In this document: piece after piece, positions 8,144 to 17,741 of the stretch | Numbering within the stretch: the first letter of the stretch is position 1 | Layout: each line of letters begins with the position of its first letter | Source: Helicobacter sp. 12S02634-8 | Lineage (GTDB): Bacteria > Campylobacterota > Campylobacteria > Campylobacterales > Helicobacteraceae | Assembly: GCF_002272865.1 (NCBI RefSeq) | Contig: NZ_MLAP01000001.1 | Coordinates: forward strand, 62,001-126,000 | DNA length: 64,000 bases | Reading direction: 5' to 3' | Notes under the pieces: generated by a model | What the model saw: the letters and a program-made list of their open reading frames with translations, nothing else | Database searches by the model: none | What the model was told of the DNA's origin: nothing | Position numbers and translations under genes: made by a program

Positions 8144-10108
8144 ATGTGCGTCAAAGAAATCCAACCCGATGATCTTTTTATGTTAGAAAAAATGTCCAAT
8201 ACCATTAGATTTTTGTGTGCTGATATGGTCGAAAATGCACATAGTGGGCATCCGGGCGCTCCCATGGGGTTGGCTGATATTGCTGTGGTGCTAGGGCTGC
8301 ATTTGCGTATCAATCCCAAAGATCCTAAATGGCTCAATAGAGATCGCTTGGTCTTTAGCGGGGGGCATGTGAGTGCTTTGGTGTATAGTTTGCTGCATTT
8401 ATGGGGCTTTGATGTGAGTTTGCAAGATCTTAAGAATTTCAGAAAACTAGGCTCAAAAACACCTGGTCACCCAGAATTAGGTCATACTGAGGGAGTAGAA
8501 ATCACTACAGGCCCGCTTGGGCAGGGGTTGGGTAATGCTGTGGGCTTTGCGATGGGGGCAAAATATGCTCAAAATATCTTAAGCTCTGAGATTATCGACC
8601 ATAAAGTGTATTGTTTGTGTGGAGATGGGGATTTGCAAGAGGGGATCAGCTATGAGAGTGCTTCAATCGCAGGGCACCATTGCTTGGATAATCTCATTGT
8701 CATCTATGATAGCAATGCGATTACTATTGAAGGAGATGTGGGGCTAGCGATGAGTGAGGATATTGCGCAGAGGTTTCAAGCACAGCAATGGCGAGTTTTA
8801 GAGTGTGATGGGCATGATTTTATCTCTATCCATCAAGCCTTGCTTGCAGCTAAGAACTCTACAAAACCCACGCTCATTATCGCAAAAACCATTATCGGCA
8901 AAAATGCCCTCACACTAGAGGGTAGCCATAAAACCCATGGCGCTCCACTAGGAGCAGCAGTGATTGCTGAGTCTAAGAAGGCTTTGGGCTTTGATGCAGC
9001 GCAGAGCTTTTTTATCCCCGAAGATGTGGCTTTGCGTTTTAGCCAACTCAAAGAAAGAGGCGAGCTCGCACAAACACTTTGGGAGCAAAAGCTCGCTTGC
9101 AATCCTGAAATGAAGCAAAAAATATCTGCAATGCAGTGTCCTGATTATGATGGGATCGTGTATCCGACTTTTAAGACAGGCGAGATGATGGCTACGCGCG
9201 TGAGTAATGGCAAGATTTTAAACGCCCTTTCACAATCCCTTTTGGGCTTTATGGGTGGGAGTGCTGATTTAGCGCCATCAAACAATACGCACCTAGAGGG
9301 CACAGGCGATTTCCCTAATGGCAAAAATCTGCATTTTGGTATCAGGGAGCATGCAATGGGGGCTATCAGTAATGGGATTGCAAACTATGGCTTGTTTTTG
9401 CCCTTTTGTGCGACATTTTTTGTTTTCAGTGATTATATGAGCGCGAGTATCCGAGTGAGTGCGATCATGCGCACAAAGATATTTTATGTATGCACACACG
9501 ATAGTATCGGTGTGGGAGAAGATGGGGCGACGCACCAGCCCATCGAGCAGCTCAGCCATTTTAGAGCAATGCCTAATCTTTTGGTCTTCCGTCCTGCTGA
9601 TGCGTATGAAAATATCGCTTGCATGCAAGTAGCCTTGAAGGCACAAGCCCCAAGTATGTTTGTGCTTTCGCGTCAAAATCTCCCGATTCTCTCTCCTGTC
9701 TCATATGAGAAAGTCGCTAAGGGAGGGTATTTGCTCCAAGAGGTGCGCGCAGGTCTAACCCATCAAATCACATTGCTAGCTAGCGGGAGTGAGGTGGCTT
9801 TGGCATTAAAGAGTGCTGTGATATTAGAAGATGAGGGGATTGGCGTGCGTGTGGTGAGTGTGCCTTGTTTTGAGCTTTTAGCCCAAGCAGGGGAGGCATA
9901 TCAAGCGAGCTTGTTTGCTAAAAGCAAGGTGCTTGCTATCGAGGCTGCTAGGGGGCTTGAGTGGTATCGATGGGCTGATGGTGTGGTGTGTATGGATAGC
10001 TTTGGGAGTTCGGGCGTGGGTTCAGAGTTGTTTGCACATTATGGCTTTGAGCCTCAAAATATCGCGCAAGAAGCTAAAAAGCTATTGACTTTAAAACAAT
10101 CAATCTAA
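8144..10108 (+). CDS. tkt: Transketolase
   Basis: Transketolase moves two-carbon ketol units between sugar phosphates in the non-oxidative pentose phosphate pathway. ATG 8144 is preferred because AAGG lies just upstream and the N-terminus then matches the family; an upstream in-frame start at 8078 would add 22 atypical residues. The protein is 654 residues. Motifs include NAHSGHPGAPMG, the thiamine-diphosphate motif GDGDLQEG, and a pyrimidine-domain region with HDSIGVGEDGATHQP. It is followed seven bases later by the AddB-like gene on the same strand. Confidence 0.95.
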   Translation: MCVKEIQPDDLFMLEKMSNTIRFLCADMVENAHSGHPGAPMGLADIAVVLGLHLRINPKDPKWLNRDRLVFSGGHVSALVYSLLHLWGFDVSLQDLKNFRKLGSKTPGHPELGHTEGVEITTGPLGQGLGNAVGFAMGAKYAQNILSSEIIDHKVYCLCGDGDLQEGISYESASIAGHHCLDNLIVIYDSNAITIEGDVGLAMSEDIAQRFQAQQWRVLECDGHDFISIHQALLAAKNSTKPTLIIAKTIIGKNALTLEGSHKTHGAPLGAAVIAESKKALGFDAAQSFFIPEDVALRFSQLKERGELAQTLWEQKLACNPEMKQKISAMQCPDYDGIVYPTFKTGEMMATRVSNGKILNALSQSLLGFMGGSADLAPSNNTHLEGTGDFPNGKNLHFGIREHAMGAISNGIANYGLFLPFCATFFVFSDYMSASIRVSAIMRTKIFYVCTHDSIGVGEDGATHQPIEQLSHFRAMPNLLVFRPADAYENIACMQVALKAQAPSMFVLSRQNLPILSPVSYEKVAKGGYLLQEVRAGLTHQITLLASGSEVALALKSAVILEDEGIGVRVVSVPCFELLAQAGEAYQASLFAKSKVLAIEAARGLEWYRWADGVVCMDSFGSSGVGSELFAHYGFEPQNIAQEAKKLLTLKQSI

Positions 10109-10114
10109 AAGAGA

Positions 10115-12421
10115 GTGCTGATGGTAGGATTTTTTACTCAAAAAACACCTTTGTATGTGTTTGCTACAAGGCGAAGGATCAATGGATTTTATCGGGAGTG
10201 TGGGGAGGGGTTTTTGCCCGTGGCTTTGAGTGCGAGCGAGTTTTTTAGAAATGTGGTGAGTGTTTCTGGAAAGCAGATAATCCCTAAAAATATTCGCAAG
10301 GTTTTTTTGCTAGAGATTATTGCTAAGATGGCAGAAGCCAGAGATGATTTTGAATATCGCTTGGTGTTTGAAAAAAGTTTTTTAGGTTATTTGGAGAGTA
10401 GCTCATTTTTGTTTGAATTTTTTGATGAACTCACAGCTTTTGATATTAATCTCAAAGAAATCCCGCTCAAAGACACTTATGGGGATTATGAAGAGTATCT
10501 AAATATCTTGCTTACAATCTATAAACAATACACTCAAAAGCTCCAAGAGTATGGATTTTTTGATATTTTAGGTAGAGGCGGGGAGTATGAGATTTTAGAG
10601 GGCTTTTTTGATGGATTTTCTTGCGTGGAATTCTATTTAGATGGCTTTTTGAACGCACAAGAGAAAAAAATTTTAGACAAAGTTTCAGAGTCTTTAGATG
10701 TGTTTTTGCATATAGAGTGCGATCGGTATAATCAAGGGCATTTTGGCTTTCTCAAAGCCCCATTGCAAGAGGGGTTTTGCTATAAAATCAATCTCAAGAC
10801 TTCTGAAATCTTAGAGCAAATCCCTATCAAAAAAGACCTCAATATCGAGGTATTTAGCTTTGCTTCTCGGCTTTCTCAAGCTTCTTTGGTTTTTGAACGC
10901 ATTGATCAATGGCTAACATCTCCCACACCACCTGAAAGATTTGCTATCATCACGCCCAGCGAGGATTTTTCTGAGTATCTCAAGCTTTTGGATCGATATG
11001 GTAATTTGAATTTTGCTATGGGTGAGGGGATTGAGAATTGTGCGTATTTTGCCTTGCTTCAAGAAAGGCTCAAAGCACTCAAGCAAGCCCCCATACACAA
11101 AGAAGAAAACCCACTCCAATGGCTCACACACTACACGCAAGAGCTGCTTGAAACTAGCGGTGAAAAAGACTTATTCTGGGATTTTCACTCAAAAATTTTG
11201 CTTGATTATGAAAGGATTGCGCCAAGTTTTTCAGAGTTTTTGCCTGCAGAGATTTTGGAGCTTTATATTTTGGATTTGAGGGCTTTTAGGATTGATAATG
11301 TCAGTGGGGGTAAAATCAAGGTTATGGGGGTTTTGGAGTCTAGGGGGCTGTGTTTTGAAGAGGTGGTTGTGGTGGATTTTAATGATAAATTTGTCCCCAA
11401 TCTCAATGACAGCGATATGTTTTTAAACACGCGTATCAGAAAAGCCCTCCAAATACCCACATTAAAAGACAAGCAAGACTTGCAGAAGCACTATTATCTC
11501 CAGCTTTTTGAAAACACACAAAAAATCAGCATTGCTTATGTCAATTCTGAGGACACATCATATTGCAAAATGCTTGATGAATTAGGCATTGCAGAGGGTA
11601 TCAAAAATGGCGATGGGTGTTATAGAATTTTCCCTTTCAATCAAGAAAAGCCATACCAAAAAGATCAATTTTTAGGGACTATTCCTAAAGACTTTGAATT
11701 TTCAGCATCAAAATTAAGCGACTTTTTGAGCTGCAAAAGGAAGTTTTATCTTAAATTTATCCAAAAGCTCAAAGAGCCCAAAAGTCCTGATGCTAATATC
11801 GGCACTCTTTTGCATACTTTGCTTTGTGATGGCTATAAAAAATATATCAATCAAACTCCAGATGTTGAGTCTATCAAACAAGAAATTTTGCAAAAATCTG
11901 AACAAAATCAAACACTCAAAGCCACAGAAAGACTCAATCTCCAGCTAGCCCTCAAAGACCTCGAGAGGTTTTGGCGTATTGAGAAAAATCGCGCAGATGA
12001 GGGCATGAAGGTCTTGGGCTGTGAAGTGAGTTTTATCACCCAAATAGGAGGTTTTACTTTTAAGGGCAAGATCGATAGAATCGATGCGCATAATGGGCAT
12101 ATTGCCCTGCTTGATTATAAATACAAATCAAGCTTTAAGGTCGATACAGAGGCACAATTGGCCGATAGCTGTGATTTTCAAATGCCTGTGTATTTTTATG
12201 GAGCAAAGGCTCTGGGGTATTCTCAAGATGTGCGTGCGTATTTTTATGATTTGAAAAATGAAAAACATCAACTCAGAGAAGAAGAAACTTTGGAGCAAAA
12301 AACAGAGCTTTTGCAAGAAAAGCTCAAGATTTTTAATAGCGAGATTGATTTTGTGATGACAGAAGATAAAAAAACCTGCGGATATTGCCCATTTAAGGAT
12401 ATTTGCGGTGTGGAAATCTAG
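10115..12421 (+). CDS. AddB-like PD-(D/E)XK nuclease, HP1089-like
   Basis: This large protein (about 768 residues) resembles the AddB subunit of the AddAB helicase-nuclease that resects double-strand breaks. The C-terminal nuclease domain shows GTLLHTLL, then GKIDRID and LDYKYKSS, which carry the D and D/E-x-K catalytic residues. An iron-sulphur staple is suggested by one cysteine in DFLSCKRKFYL and three in CGYCPFKDIC. I see no clear Walker A motif, consistent with AddB-type subunits. It follows tkt as in H. pylori. An AddA partner is not in the window. Confidence 0.72.
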   Translation: MLMVGFFTQKTPLYVFATRRRINGFYRECGEGFLPVALSASEFFRNVVSVSGKQIIPKNIRKVFLLEIIAKMAEARDDFEYRLVFEKSFLGYLESSSFLFEFFDELTAFDINLKEIPLKDTYGDYEEYLNILLTIYKQYTQKLQEYGFFDILGRGGEYEILEGFFDGFSCVEFYLDGFLNAQEKKILDKVSESLDVFLHIECDRYNQGHFGFLKAPLQEGFCYKINLKTSEILEQIPIKKDLNIEVFSFASRLSQASLVFERIDQWLTSPTPPERFAIITPSEDFSEYLKLLDRYGNLNFAMGEGIENCAYFALLQERLKALKQAPIHKEENPLQWLTHYTQELLETSGEKDLFWDFHSKILLDYERIAPSFSEFLPAEILELYILDLRAFRIDNVSGGKIKVMGVLESRGLCFEEVVVVDFNDKFVPNLNDSDMFLNTRIRKALQIPTLKDKQDLQKHYYLQLFENTQKISIAYVNSEDTSYCKMLDELGIAEGIKNGDGCYRIFPFNQEKPYQKDQFLGTIPKDFEFSASKLSDFLSCKRKFYLKFIQKLKEPKSPDANIGTLLHTLLCDGYKKYINQTPDVESIKQEILQKSEQNQTLKATERLNLQLALKDLERFWRIEKNRADEGMKVLGCEVSFITQIGGFTFKGKIDRIDAHNGHIALLDYKYKSSFKVDTEAQLADSCDFQMPVYFYGAKALGYSQDVRAYFYDLKNEKHQLREEETLEQKTELLQEKLKIFNSEIDFVMTEDKKTCGYCPFKDICGVEI

Positions 12422-13881
12422 TCTTTGAGCGTGGCAATTTGCTCTTTTGAAACGATGGCAAATCGTGTATCGGTATTGTATTTTGAGCTTTTTGCCTCTT
12501 CAATCAGCTGCTTGATATCAGCATCCACATACGGGTCGATATAGCCTAGCTCGAATTTTTGCTGGTTGATATGGGTGTAAAACTCCCCGTCCTTTTTGAC
12601 AATCATGACGCTATAGTTTTTAGAAAGCGACATAATCTGGATTTTTAGCGCCATTTCAAGCTTTTGATTGGTGGTAAAAATCAAGAATTTTTTTTCGTGT
12701 GTTTGTTTGTATTGGTAATAGTAATTATAGGTCGCTTTTTCGTTTTCACTGAGCTTGTTCTTATCCAAACGCCGCAAATATTGCCCCAAAAAGGTCATCG
12801 CACAATAAGATTCATTGATATTGTGCTTAAAAAACATATTTTTGATAGCCATAGATCCCATACCTAGCTTCCAAATCTTATCATCAAAACTACTCGCACA
12901 AATATCCATCGCTTCAATCGTTTTATTGATAAGCAGTTCATAGAATCTCTTGAATACAGCCTTAAAGGTCAAAAAATGCTCGCGTTTAAATTCTTCTGAT
13001 AAATGCGTGAGATTTTGGAGCGTTTGCCTAAGGGCACTGATTTCTTCTTCGGACTTTTTGATGGTGAGTTTGATACTCTCAAGCTTGGTATGGAGATTTT
13101 TTTCATCATTTTTTTTATTTTCAAGCTTTGTTTTTATCTGCTTGATTTCATAAATACTCCCTTTGATTTTGTTGTTGAGCTGGAGGATTTTTTCTTTCGT
13201 GCTTAAAATCGCCTTGATAGCCCCTCGATAGTTATATTGCAAGTCTAAAAAGCAACTTTCATATATCTTTTCAAAATTAATATTTTTATTTTTAGTAAAG
13301 TTTTTATAGGAATATTCAAGTTTATTGAGCTTTTGTAAATCGCTTGCAAAGGTATCCATTGTGATATTTCTATCGGTGAAAACTAGATAATCCATTGCCT
13401 TGAGTAAAAAACGTTTGGTGGAGAGATAGTTGATTTTTGAACTGTGTTGGGTGTCATTATCTTCTAGGATAAATTTGATAGTGTTGAACTCTCTTGCAAA
13501 ATATTCTTTGAGGCAGTCTTGGACTGAAGAGCTCGCTGCAATGGCTCTGAGTGTGGCATAGTTGGTTTCTTTGTATATTTTTTGGGTGATTTGATTTTGC
13601 AAATCTTGTTCTTTTTGCTTGAGCTCTTCATCGGTATCAGTTTTCCAAAAGTCAATTTCTTTGATGAGCGCTTCAGGGGGGAAGTCTTGGTAGTTGGAGG
13701 CTTTGGCGTCGGTGATAGAATATCCATTGCTATCGCATCTGAACTCTACATACATACCCACAGCGGGCAAAAATCTCGTATCGTGCCAGCTTTCTTTGCG
13801 GAGTTCAAATATTTTTTTTGATGCGTTTGTGACAACTCCTGATCCTATGGATATGGAGTATCTGATAATCTTTCCGTGCAT
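12418..13881 (-). CDS. Unknown coiled-coil protein with CSD-like N-terminus and receiver-like C-terminus
   Basis: I do not recognise this 487-residue protein. Residues 1-62 (GKIIRYSISIGSGVVTN, a K-I-F-E-L strand, then PAVGMYVEF) look like a cold-shock/OB-fold strand order. A Lys/Glu-rich coiled coil follows at about 225-300. The last 90 residues start with a beta strand (FLIFTT) and include GYIDPYVDADIKQLIEEA followed by RFAIVSKEQ. That resembles a CheY-type receiver keeping a possible phospho-acceptor aspartate but without the acidic pair at strand one. The gene ends by a four-base overlap with the convergent AddB-like gene. The domain assignments are inference. Confidence 0.7.
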   Translation of the reverse strand: MHGKIIRYSISIGSGVVTNASKKIFELRKESWHDTRFLPAVGMYVEFRCDSNGYSITDAKASNYQDFPPEALIKEIDFWKTDTDEELKQKEQDLQNQITQKIYKETNYATLRAIAASSSVQDCLKEYFAREFNTIKFILEDNDTQHSSKINYLSTKRFLLKAMDYLVFTDRNITMDTFASDLQKLNKLEYSYKNFTKNKNINFEKIYESCFLDLQYNYRGAIKAILSTKEKILQLNNKIKGSIYEIKQIKTKLENKKNDEKNLHTKLESIKLTIKKSEEEISALRQTLQNLTHLSEEFKREHFLTFKAVFKRFYELLINKTIEAMDICASSFDDKIWKLGMGSMAIKNMFFKHNINESYCAMTFLGQYLRRLDKNKLSENEKATYNYYYQYKQTHEKKFLIFTTNQKLEMALKIQIMSLSKNYSVMIVKKDGEFYTHINQQKFELGYIDPYVDADIKQLIEEAKSSKYNTDTRFAIVSKEQIATLKD

Positions 13882-13924
13882 TTTGAATCCTAAATTATGG
13901 TTGTTGCCATAGCTCTACATATGC

Positions 13925-13930
13925 TATAAT
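13925..13930 (+). promoter_or_regulatory. Candidate -10 box for ftsK
   Basis: A perfect TATAAT predicts transcription starting near 13937. That leaves almost no leader for a TTG start at 13942 but a normal one for a start at 13966. Confidence 0.45.
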
Positions 13931-13965
13931 TTGAAATAAAATTGCCACCTTGTGAGGACAGAACT

Positions 13966-16830
13966 ATTAAAAAATTATATCTATTTGTGATTTTTTCTGC
14001 AATACTTATTTTTCTATCTATCGCTAATATATTTGGCAGCACGGGTCTTGTGGGTAATTTTGGAGCTATCTTTGCGCGTATCAATATGGAGTTTTTTGGC
14101 TATTTGGCGTATTTTTATCTGCTGTTTTTGATCTATCCTGCTTATCTTTGCTATAGAGAAACTCTCTCTGATTGGGGTAAGACAGAGCTTGTTTTGGCCG
14201 GAATTTTGGGTATATTGTCTTTGCTAGTATTCCAAGCACTCATTTTGCAAAAGGGCAAAATAGGTGGGGTGATTTTGGATTTTTTATATCCATTTATTGG
14301 GCTTTTGGGTGTGTGTGTGCTGATTTTAATCGGCTTAGTCACTTCTTATGCAATGCTTTTTCCTAGTAATTTTTTATTTCTCTCTAAATCGCTCTACAAG
14401 GGCATTACCCACACATTAATGCGTATAAAAAATATGGCGCAAAATCTTCCATTGACAGAGCTCAAAAAGTTCTTTACGCCCTCTACTCAAAAAGAAATCC
14501 CCGAGTGGAATCCCTCCAAGCAAACACATCAAGAGCTGCCAAAAGAATCATTACACCAAGAGTCATTACGCCAAAAATTAGAGCTCCAAGAATCATTATC
14601 CCAAGAAGCCCTCCAAAAATCAGCCCCTCAAGCAAACTTACAAGAAAAACCACACCAAAACTCCCCACAGACCCCGCCTCCAGAAATCCCTTTTAATGAG
14701 AGCAAGGTCAAAGTGAGCTGCGTGCCTTTACCCAATAAAGAATATGAAGAAAAAAAATACACAGATATGGTGCGTTTGGTTGATCCTAGCGAGGTCGGAG
14801 AGGTGCTAGAGGTCAATGTGGAGCGTATTTTAGAGCGAAGTAAGAAGTTTTTTGAAGAACTTAATGCAAGCCATTTCCAAGAAAACCCCAACCCCCAAAA
14901 AGCCCCCAGTCATAAAAAGCCCCCTCACACTAGCATAGATTTTTCTACCCAAAGCAAGCAGCCCCAAAGCCCTCAAGACCAAATCACTCTAAAAACAGCA
15001 GAGGGCAGGGTGCTTGAACGACAAAAAAATGACAGCAATCCTCGGAGTATCAACACCTCTGATTTTCTTTCTGAAACTTCTTTGTCCCCCATCTCTCAAA
15101 CATCACAAATCGCCCGAAGCTCACAATATCAGGATTCTCAAGAGCTAGAGTCCCATTATCGGGACTCTCAAGAGCCAAAGTCCCAATCTCAAGACTCTCA
15201 AGAAATTGACATCTCTCTCTCACCAAGCAGCTCTTATCTTGATACGCCCCCAAGCGCAGTAGAGCCTAGCGCGCATAAAAACCCCTCTCAGCAAACACAT
15301 CAATATTGTTTTGAGCCTTTAGCTTCTGATAATGGCTATGGAGCAGTGTTTAAGCCCCGACCTTTGATTGTAAAAGAGCTTGCTGAAAACAAGCAGCTTT
15401 TAGAGGAGCTTGATTTTGGCGAGGTGGAGAAGCCCAAAGATTATCAACTCCCTAGCACACAGCTGCTCCAAAAGCCCAAGCCCCAGTCTTTGCAGGTTGA
15501 TGAAAATGAAATCGATAAGAAAATCCAAGACCTGCTCTCAAAACTCAAAATGTTTAAAATCGATGGCGATATTGCGCGGACTTATTCAGGGCCGATTGTA
15601 ACAACTTTTGAATTCCGCCCTGCGCCCAATGTGAAAGTGAGTCGGATACTGACATTAGGCGATGATTTAGCGATGGCACTTTGTGCGCAGTCAATCCGCA
15701 TACAAGCCCCTATTCCCGGAAAAGATGTCGTGGGGATTGAAATCCCTAATGCCAAGACAGATACGATTTATCTCCGAGAGATTTTAGAGAGTGAATTGTT
15801 TGAAAACTCTGCTTCACCCCTCACACTTGCCTTAGGAAAAGACATCGTGGGGAATCCCTTCATCACTGACCTCAAAAAGCTCCCCCATCTCCTCATTGCA
15901 GGGACAACAGGAAGCGGGAAGAGTGTGGGCGTTAATGCGATGATTTTATCGCTGCTTTTTAGAAATTCTCCTGATAATCTCAAGCTCATTATGATCGACC
16001 CTAAAATGGTTGAGTTCAGTATGTATGCTGATATACCCCATCTACTCACACCCATCATCACCAATCCCAAAAAGGCGATCGCAGCCCTTGTGAGTGCGGT
16101 CAATGAAATGGAAAGGCGTTATAAATTGATGAGTGCGTGCAAGACAAAAAATATCGATAAATACAACCCCAAGGCCAAGGCAGAGGGGCTTGAAGTCTTT
16201 CCGTTTTTGGTGATTATTATTGATGAACTGGCTGATTTGATGATGACAGGGGGCAAGGAAGCAGAATTTCCGATTGCAAGGATTGCTCAGATGGGGAGGG
16301 CAGCGGGCTTGCACTTGATTGTAGCGACGCAGCGCCCTAGTGTTGATGTCGTTACAGGACTCATTAAGACCAATCTCCCCTCAAGGATCAGCTTCAAAGT
16401 CGGCTCTAAGATAGATTCTCGAGTGGTGCTTGATGTTGAGGGGGCTCAAAGTCTGCTTGGCAGGGGGGATATGCTTTTTACGCCCCCCGGTATTGGCGGG
16501 GTGGTGCGTTTGCACGCTCCTTGGGCTTCTGAAGAAGAGATAGAAGAGATAGTAGAATACATCAAAGCACAAAGAGAAGTTATCTATAGTAAGGATTTTT
16601 TGCTCGATGAAGCAGAGGTTGCCCTACCTGTCATCACATCTGAGGGGGGTGATCTGATTATGGAAGCTAAAAAAATTATCCTCCAAGATAAAAAAACTTC
16701 TATCAGTTATTTGCAAAGAAGATTAGGCGTGGGCTATAACAAGGCCGCTTCTGTTGTTGAAGAGCTTCAAAACCAAGGCTTTCTCTCAGAGCCCAATTCC
16801 AAAGGGGTCAGAGAGATTGTTGGCATATAA
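13966..16830 (+). CDS. ftsK: DNA translocase FtsK, likely ATT start
   Basis: FtsK pumps chromosome ends through the septum and activates dimer resolution. The N-terminus has about four membrane segments. A long Gln/Ser/Pro-rich linker with repeats follows. The motor has Walker A GTTGSGKSVG, Walker B region FLVIIIDELADLMM and the ATQRPSVDV block. A C-terminal gamma winged helix ends it (TSISYLQRRLGVGYNKAA). The best Shine-Dalgarno, GAGGA at 13954-13958, is seven bases before ATT 13966, which gives MKKLYLFVIF if read as a start. The open frame reaches back to TTG 13942 without a ribosome site; GTG 13987 is a shorter alternative. Length from ATT is 954 residues. Confidence 0.93.
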   Translation: MKKLYLFVIFSAILIFLSIANIFGSTGLVGNFGAIFARINMEFFGYLAYFYLLFLIYPAYLCYRETLSDWGKTELVLAGILGILSLLVFQALILQKGKIGGVILDFLYPFIGLLGVCVLILIGLVTSYAMLFPSNFLFLSKSLYKGITHTLMRIKNMAQNLPLTELKKFFTPSTQKEIPEWNPSKQTHQELPKESLHQESLRQKLELQESLSQEALQKSAPQANLQEKPHQNSPQTPPPEIPFNESKVKVSCVPLPNKEYEEKKYTDMVRLVDPSEVGEVLEVNVERILERSKKFFEELNASHFQENPNPQKAPSHKKPPHTSIDFSTQSKQPQSPQDQITLKTAEGRVLERQKNDSNPRSINTSDFLSETSLSPISQTSQIARSSQYQDSQELESHYRDSQEPKSQSQDSQEIDISLSPSSSYLDTPPSAVEPSAHKNPSQQTHQYCFEPLASDNGYGAVFKPRPLIVKELAENKQLLEELDFGEVEKPKDYQLPSTQLLQKPKPQSLQVDENEIDKKIQDLLSKLKMFKIDGDIARTYSGPIVTTFEFRPAPNVKVSRILTLGDDLAMALCAQSIRIQAPIPGKDVVGIEIPNAKTDTIYLREILESELFENSASPLTLALGKDIVGNPFITDLKKLPHLLIAGTTGSGKSVGVNAMILSLLFRNSPDNLKLIMIDPKMVEFSMYADIPHLLTPIITNPKKAIAALVSAVNEMERRYKLMSACKTKNIDKYNPKAKAEGLEVFPFLVIIIDELADLMMTGGKEAEFPIARIAQMGRAAGLHLIVATQRPSVDVVTGLIKTNLPSRISFKVGSKIDSRVVLDVEGAQSLLGRGDMLFTPPGIGGVVRLHAPWASEEEIEEIVEYIKAQREVIYSKDFLLDEAEVALPVITSEGGDLIMEAKKIILQDKKTSISYLQRRLGVGYNKAASVVEELQNQGFLSEPNSKGVREIVGI
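14515..14660 (+). repeat. Degenerate Gln/Glu/Ser repeats in the FtsK linker
   Basis: The linker repeats short units such as LHQESLRQ, LQESLSQ and LQKSAPQ, seen in DNA as recurring CAAGAGTCATTA-like blocks. The linker is expected to be unstructured. Confidence 0.6.
15121..15207 (+). repeat. Three imperfect ~33-base repeats in the FtsK linker
   Basis: The units encode QDSQELESHY, RDSQEPKSQS and QDSQEIDI; GACTCTCAAGA-like cores recur at regular spacing. This is a likely site of length variation between strains. Confidence 0.7.
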
Positions 16831-16945
16831 AATACCATAGTTGATAGAGCGATGGGAGTTGCTAGTATAAAAGTTTGTTTTTATATATTTTTAACTAATA
16901 TTTTAAATCATACAATACAATAAATTTAAAGATTGAAGGATAATT

Positions 16946-17740
16946 ATGTGGATCACTAGACAGATAAGCCCAAACTTTCGCCAAGAATACACCATAGACA
17001 CTAAACTGCTTGATGTCAGAAGTCCCGAGCATGTGCTTGAGATTTTCCAGAGCAATGATTTTGACCAGATAGCGATGATTGATGAGAGTTTTATCATGCT
17101 AAAAAAATATCTTTATATCGAAAGTGAGCTCTATGCACATTTATCTCTTTGCTCCCACCCTGATCCTAAAAATATGCTGATATTAGGTGGGTTTGACCTA
17201 GAGATTGCCGCACAAGCCCTCAAGCACGAGGGGTTGTGTGTGGATTTTGTTCAAAATGATGATAAAGTCCTTGATTCTCTCATTAGCTTTTTGCCTAATT
17301 TTTCCTCTGTAAGCACGCATTGTCGGTTCAAAAGACACCATAAAGCCCTAGATTTAGATGTCAAAAAATATGATGTGATTGTTTGCCAACATCGACCCAA
17401 TAAGCACGAGATAGATGGCATACAAAGAATGTTGAGCAAAGAGGGGATATTAGTATTTTTCACCAAGCACCCTTTGTTGGAGTTTGAGAGTTTTGAAGCA
17501 AGTATCGCAGAAACGGGTGCGTTTTTTGATATTGTCATGCCGTTTTTTGCGCCTTTGTCGATTCTAACAGATAGGGGATTTGTGTTTGCTTCTAAGCGAT
17601 ACCACCCTACAGCAGATATGTTGCTGCAAAAAATTGATATGCTTGAGGGGCTTAAATATTATAACGCTGATATCCATCAGAGTGCTTTCAGTCTGCCCCA
17701 AGCCTTGGCTAATAAACTCAAGGGTATTGTGAAAAATTAA
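16946..17740 (+). CDS. speE: Spermidine synthase-like protein
   Basis: The 264-residue protein matches the H. pylori SpeE lineage in its opening (MWITRQISPNFRQEYTIDTK, then KLLDVRSPEH). A nucleotide-binding-like strand NMLILGGFDLEIAAQAL and the block DVKKYDVIVCQHRP also agree. The product would be putrescine aminopropyltransferase, making spermidine. This lineage departs from textbook SpeE around the acidic active-site residues, so activity should be stated with care. It begins the speE-coaE-gatA-guaB run seen in H. pylori (HP0832-HP0829). The upstream gap is AT-rich with a possible promoter. Confidence 0.85.
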   Translation: MWITRQISPNFRQEYTIDTKLLDVRSPEHVLEIFQSNDFDQIAMIDESFIMLKKYLYIESELYAHLSLCSHPDPKNMLILGGFDLEIAAQALKHEGLCVDFVQNDDKVLDSLISFLPNFSSVSTHCRFKRHHKALDLDVKKYDVIVCQHRPNKHEIDGIQRMLSKEGILVFFTKHPLLEFESFEASIAETGAFFDIVMPFFAPLSILTDRGFVFASKRYHPTADMLLQKIDMLEGLKYYNADIHQSAFSLPQALANKLKGIVKN

Positions 17741-17741
17741 A

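Noticed and set aside
14515-15207. CRISPR-like repetition
   Set aside because: Repeats are in frame inside the FtsK linker, imperfect and without unique spacers.
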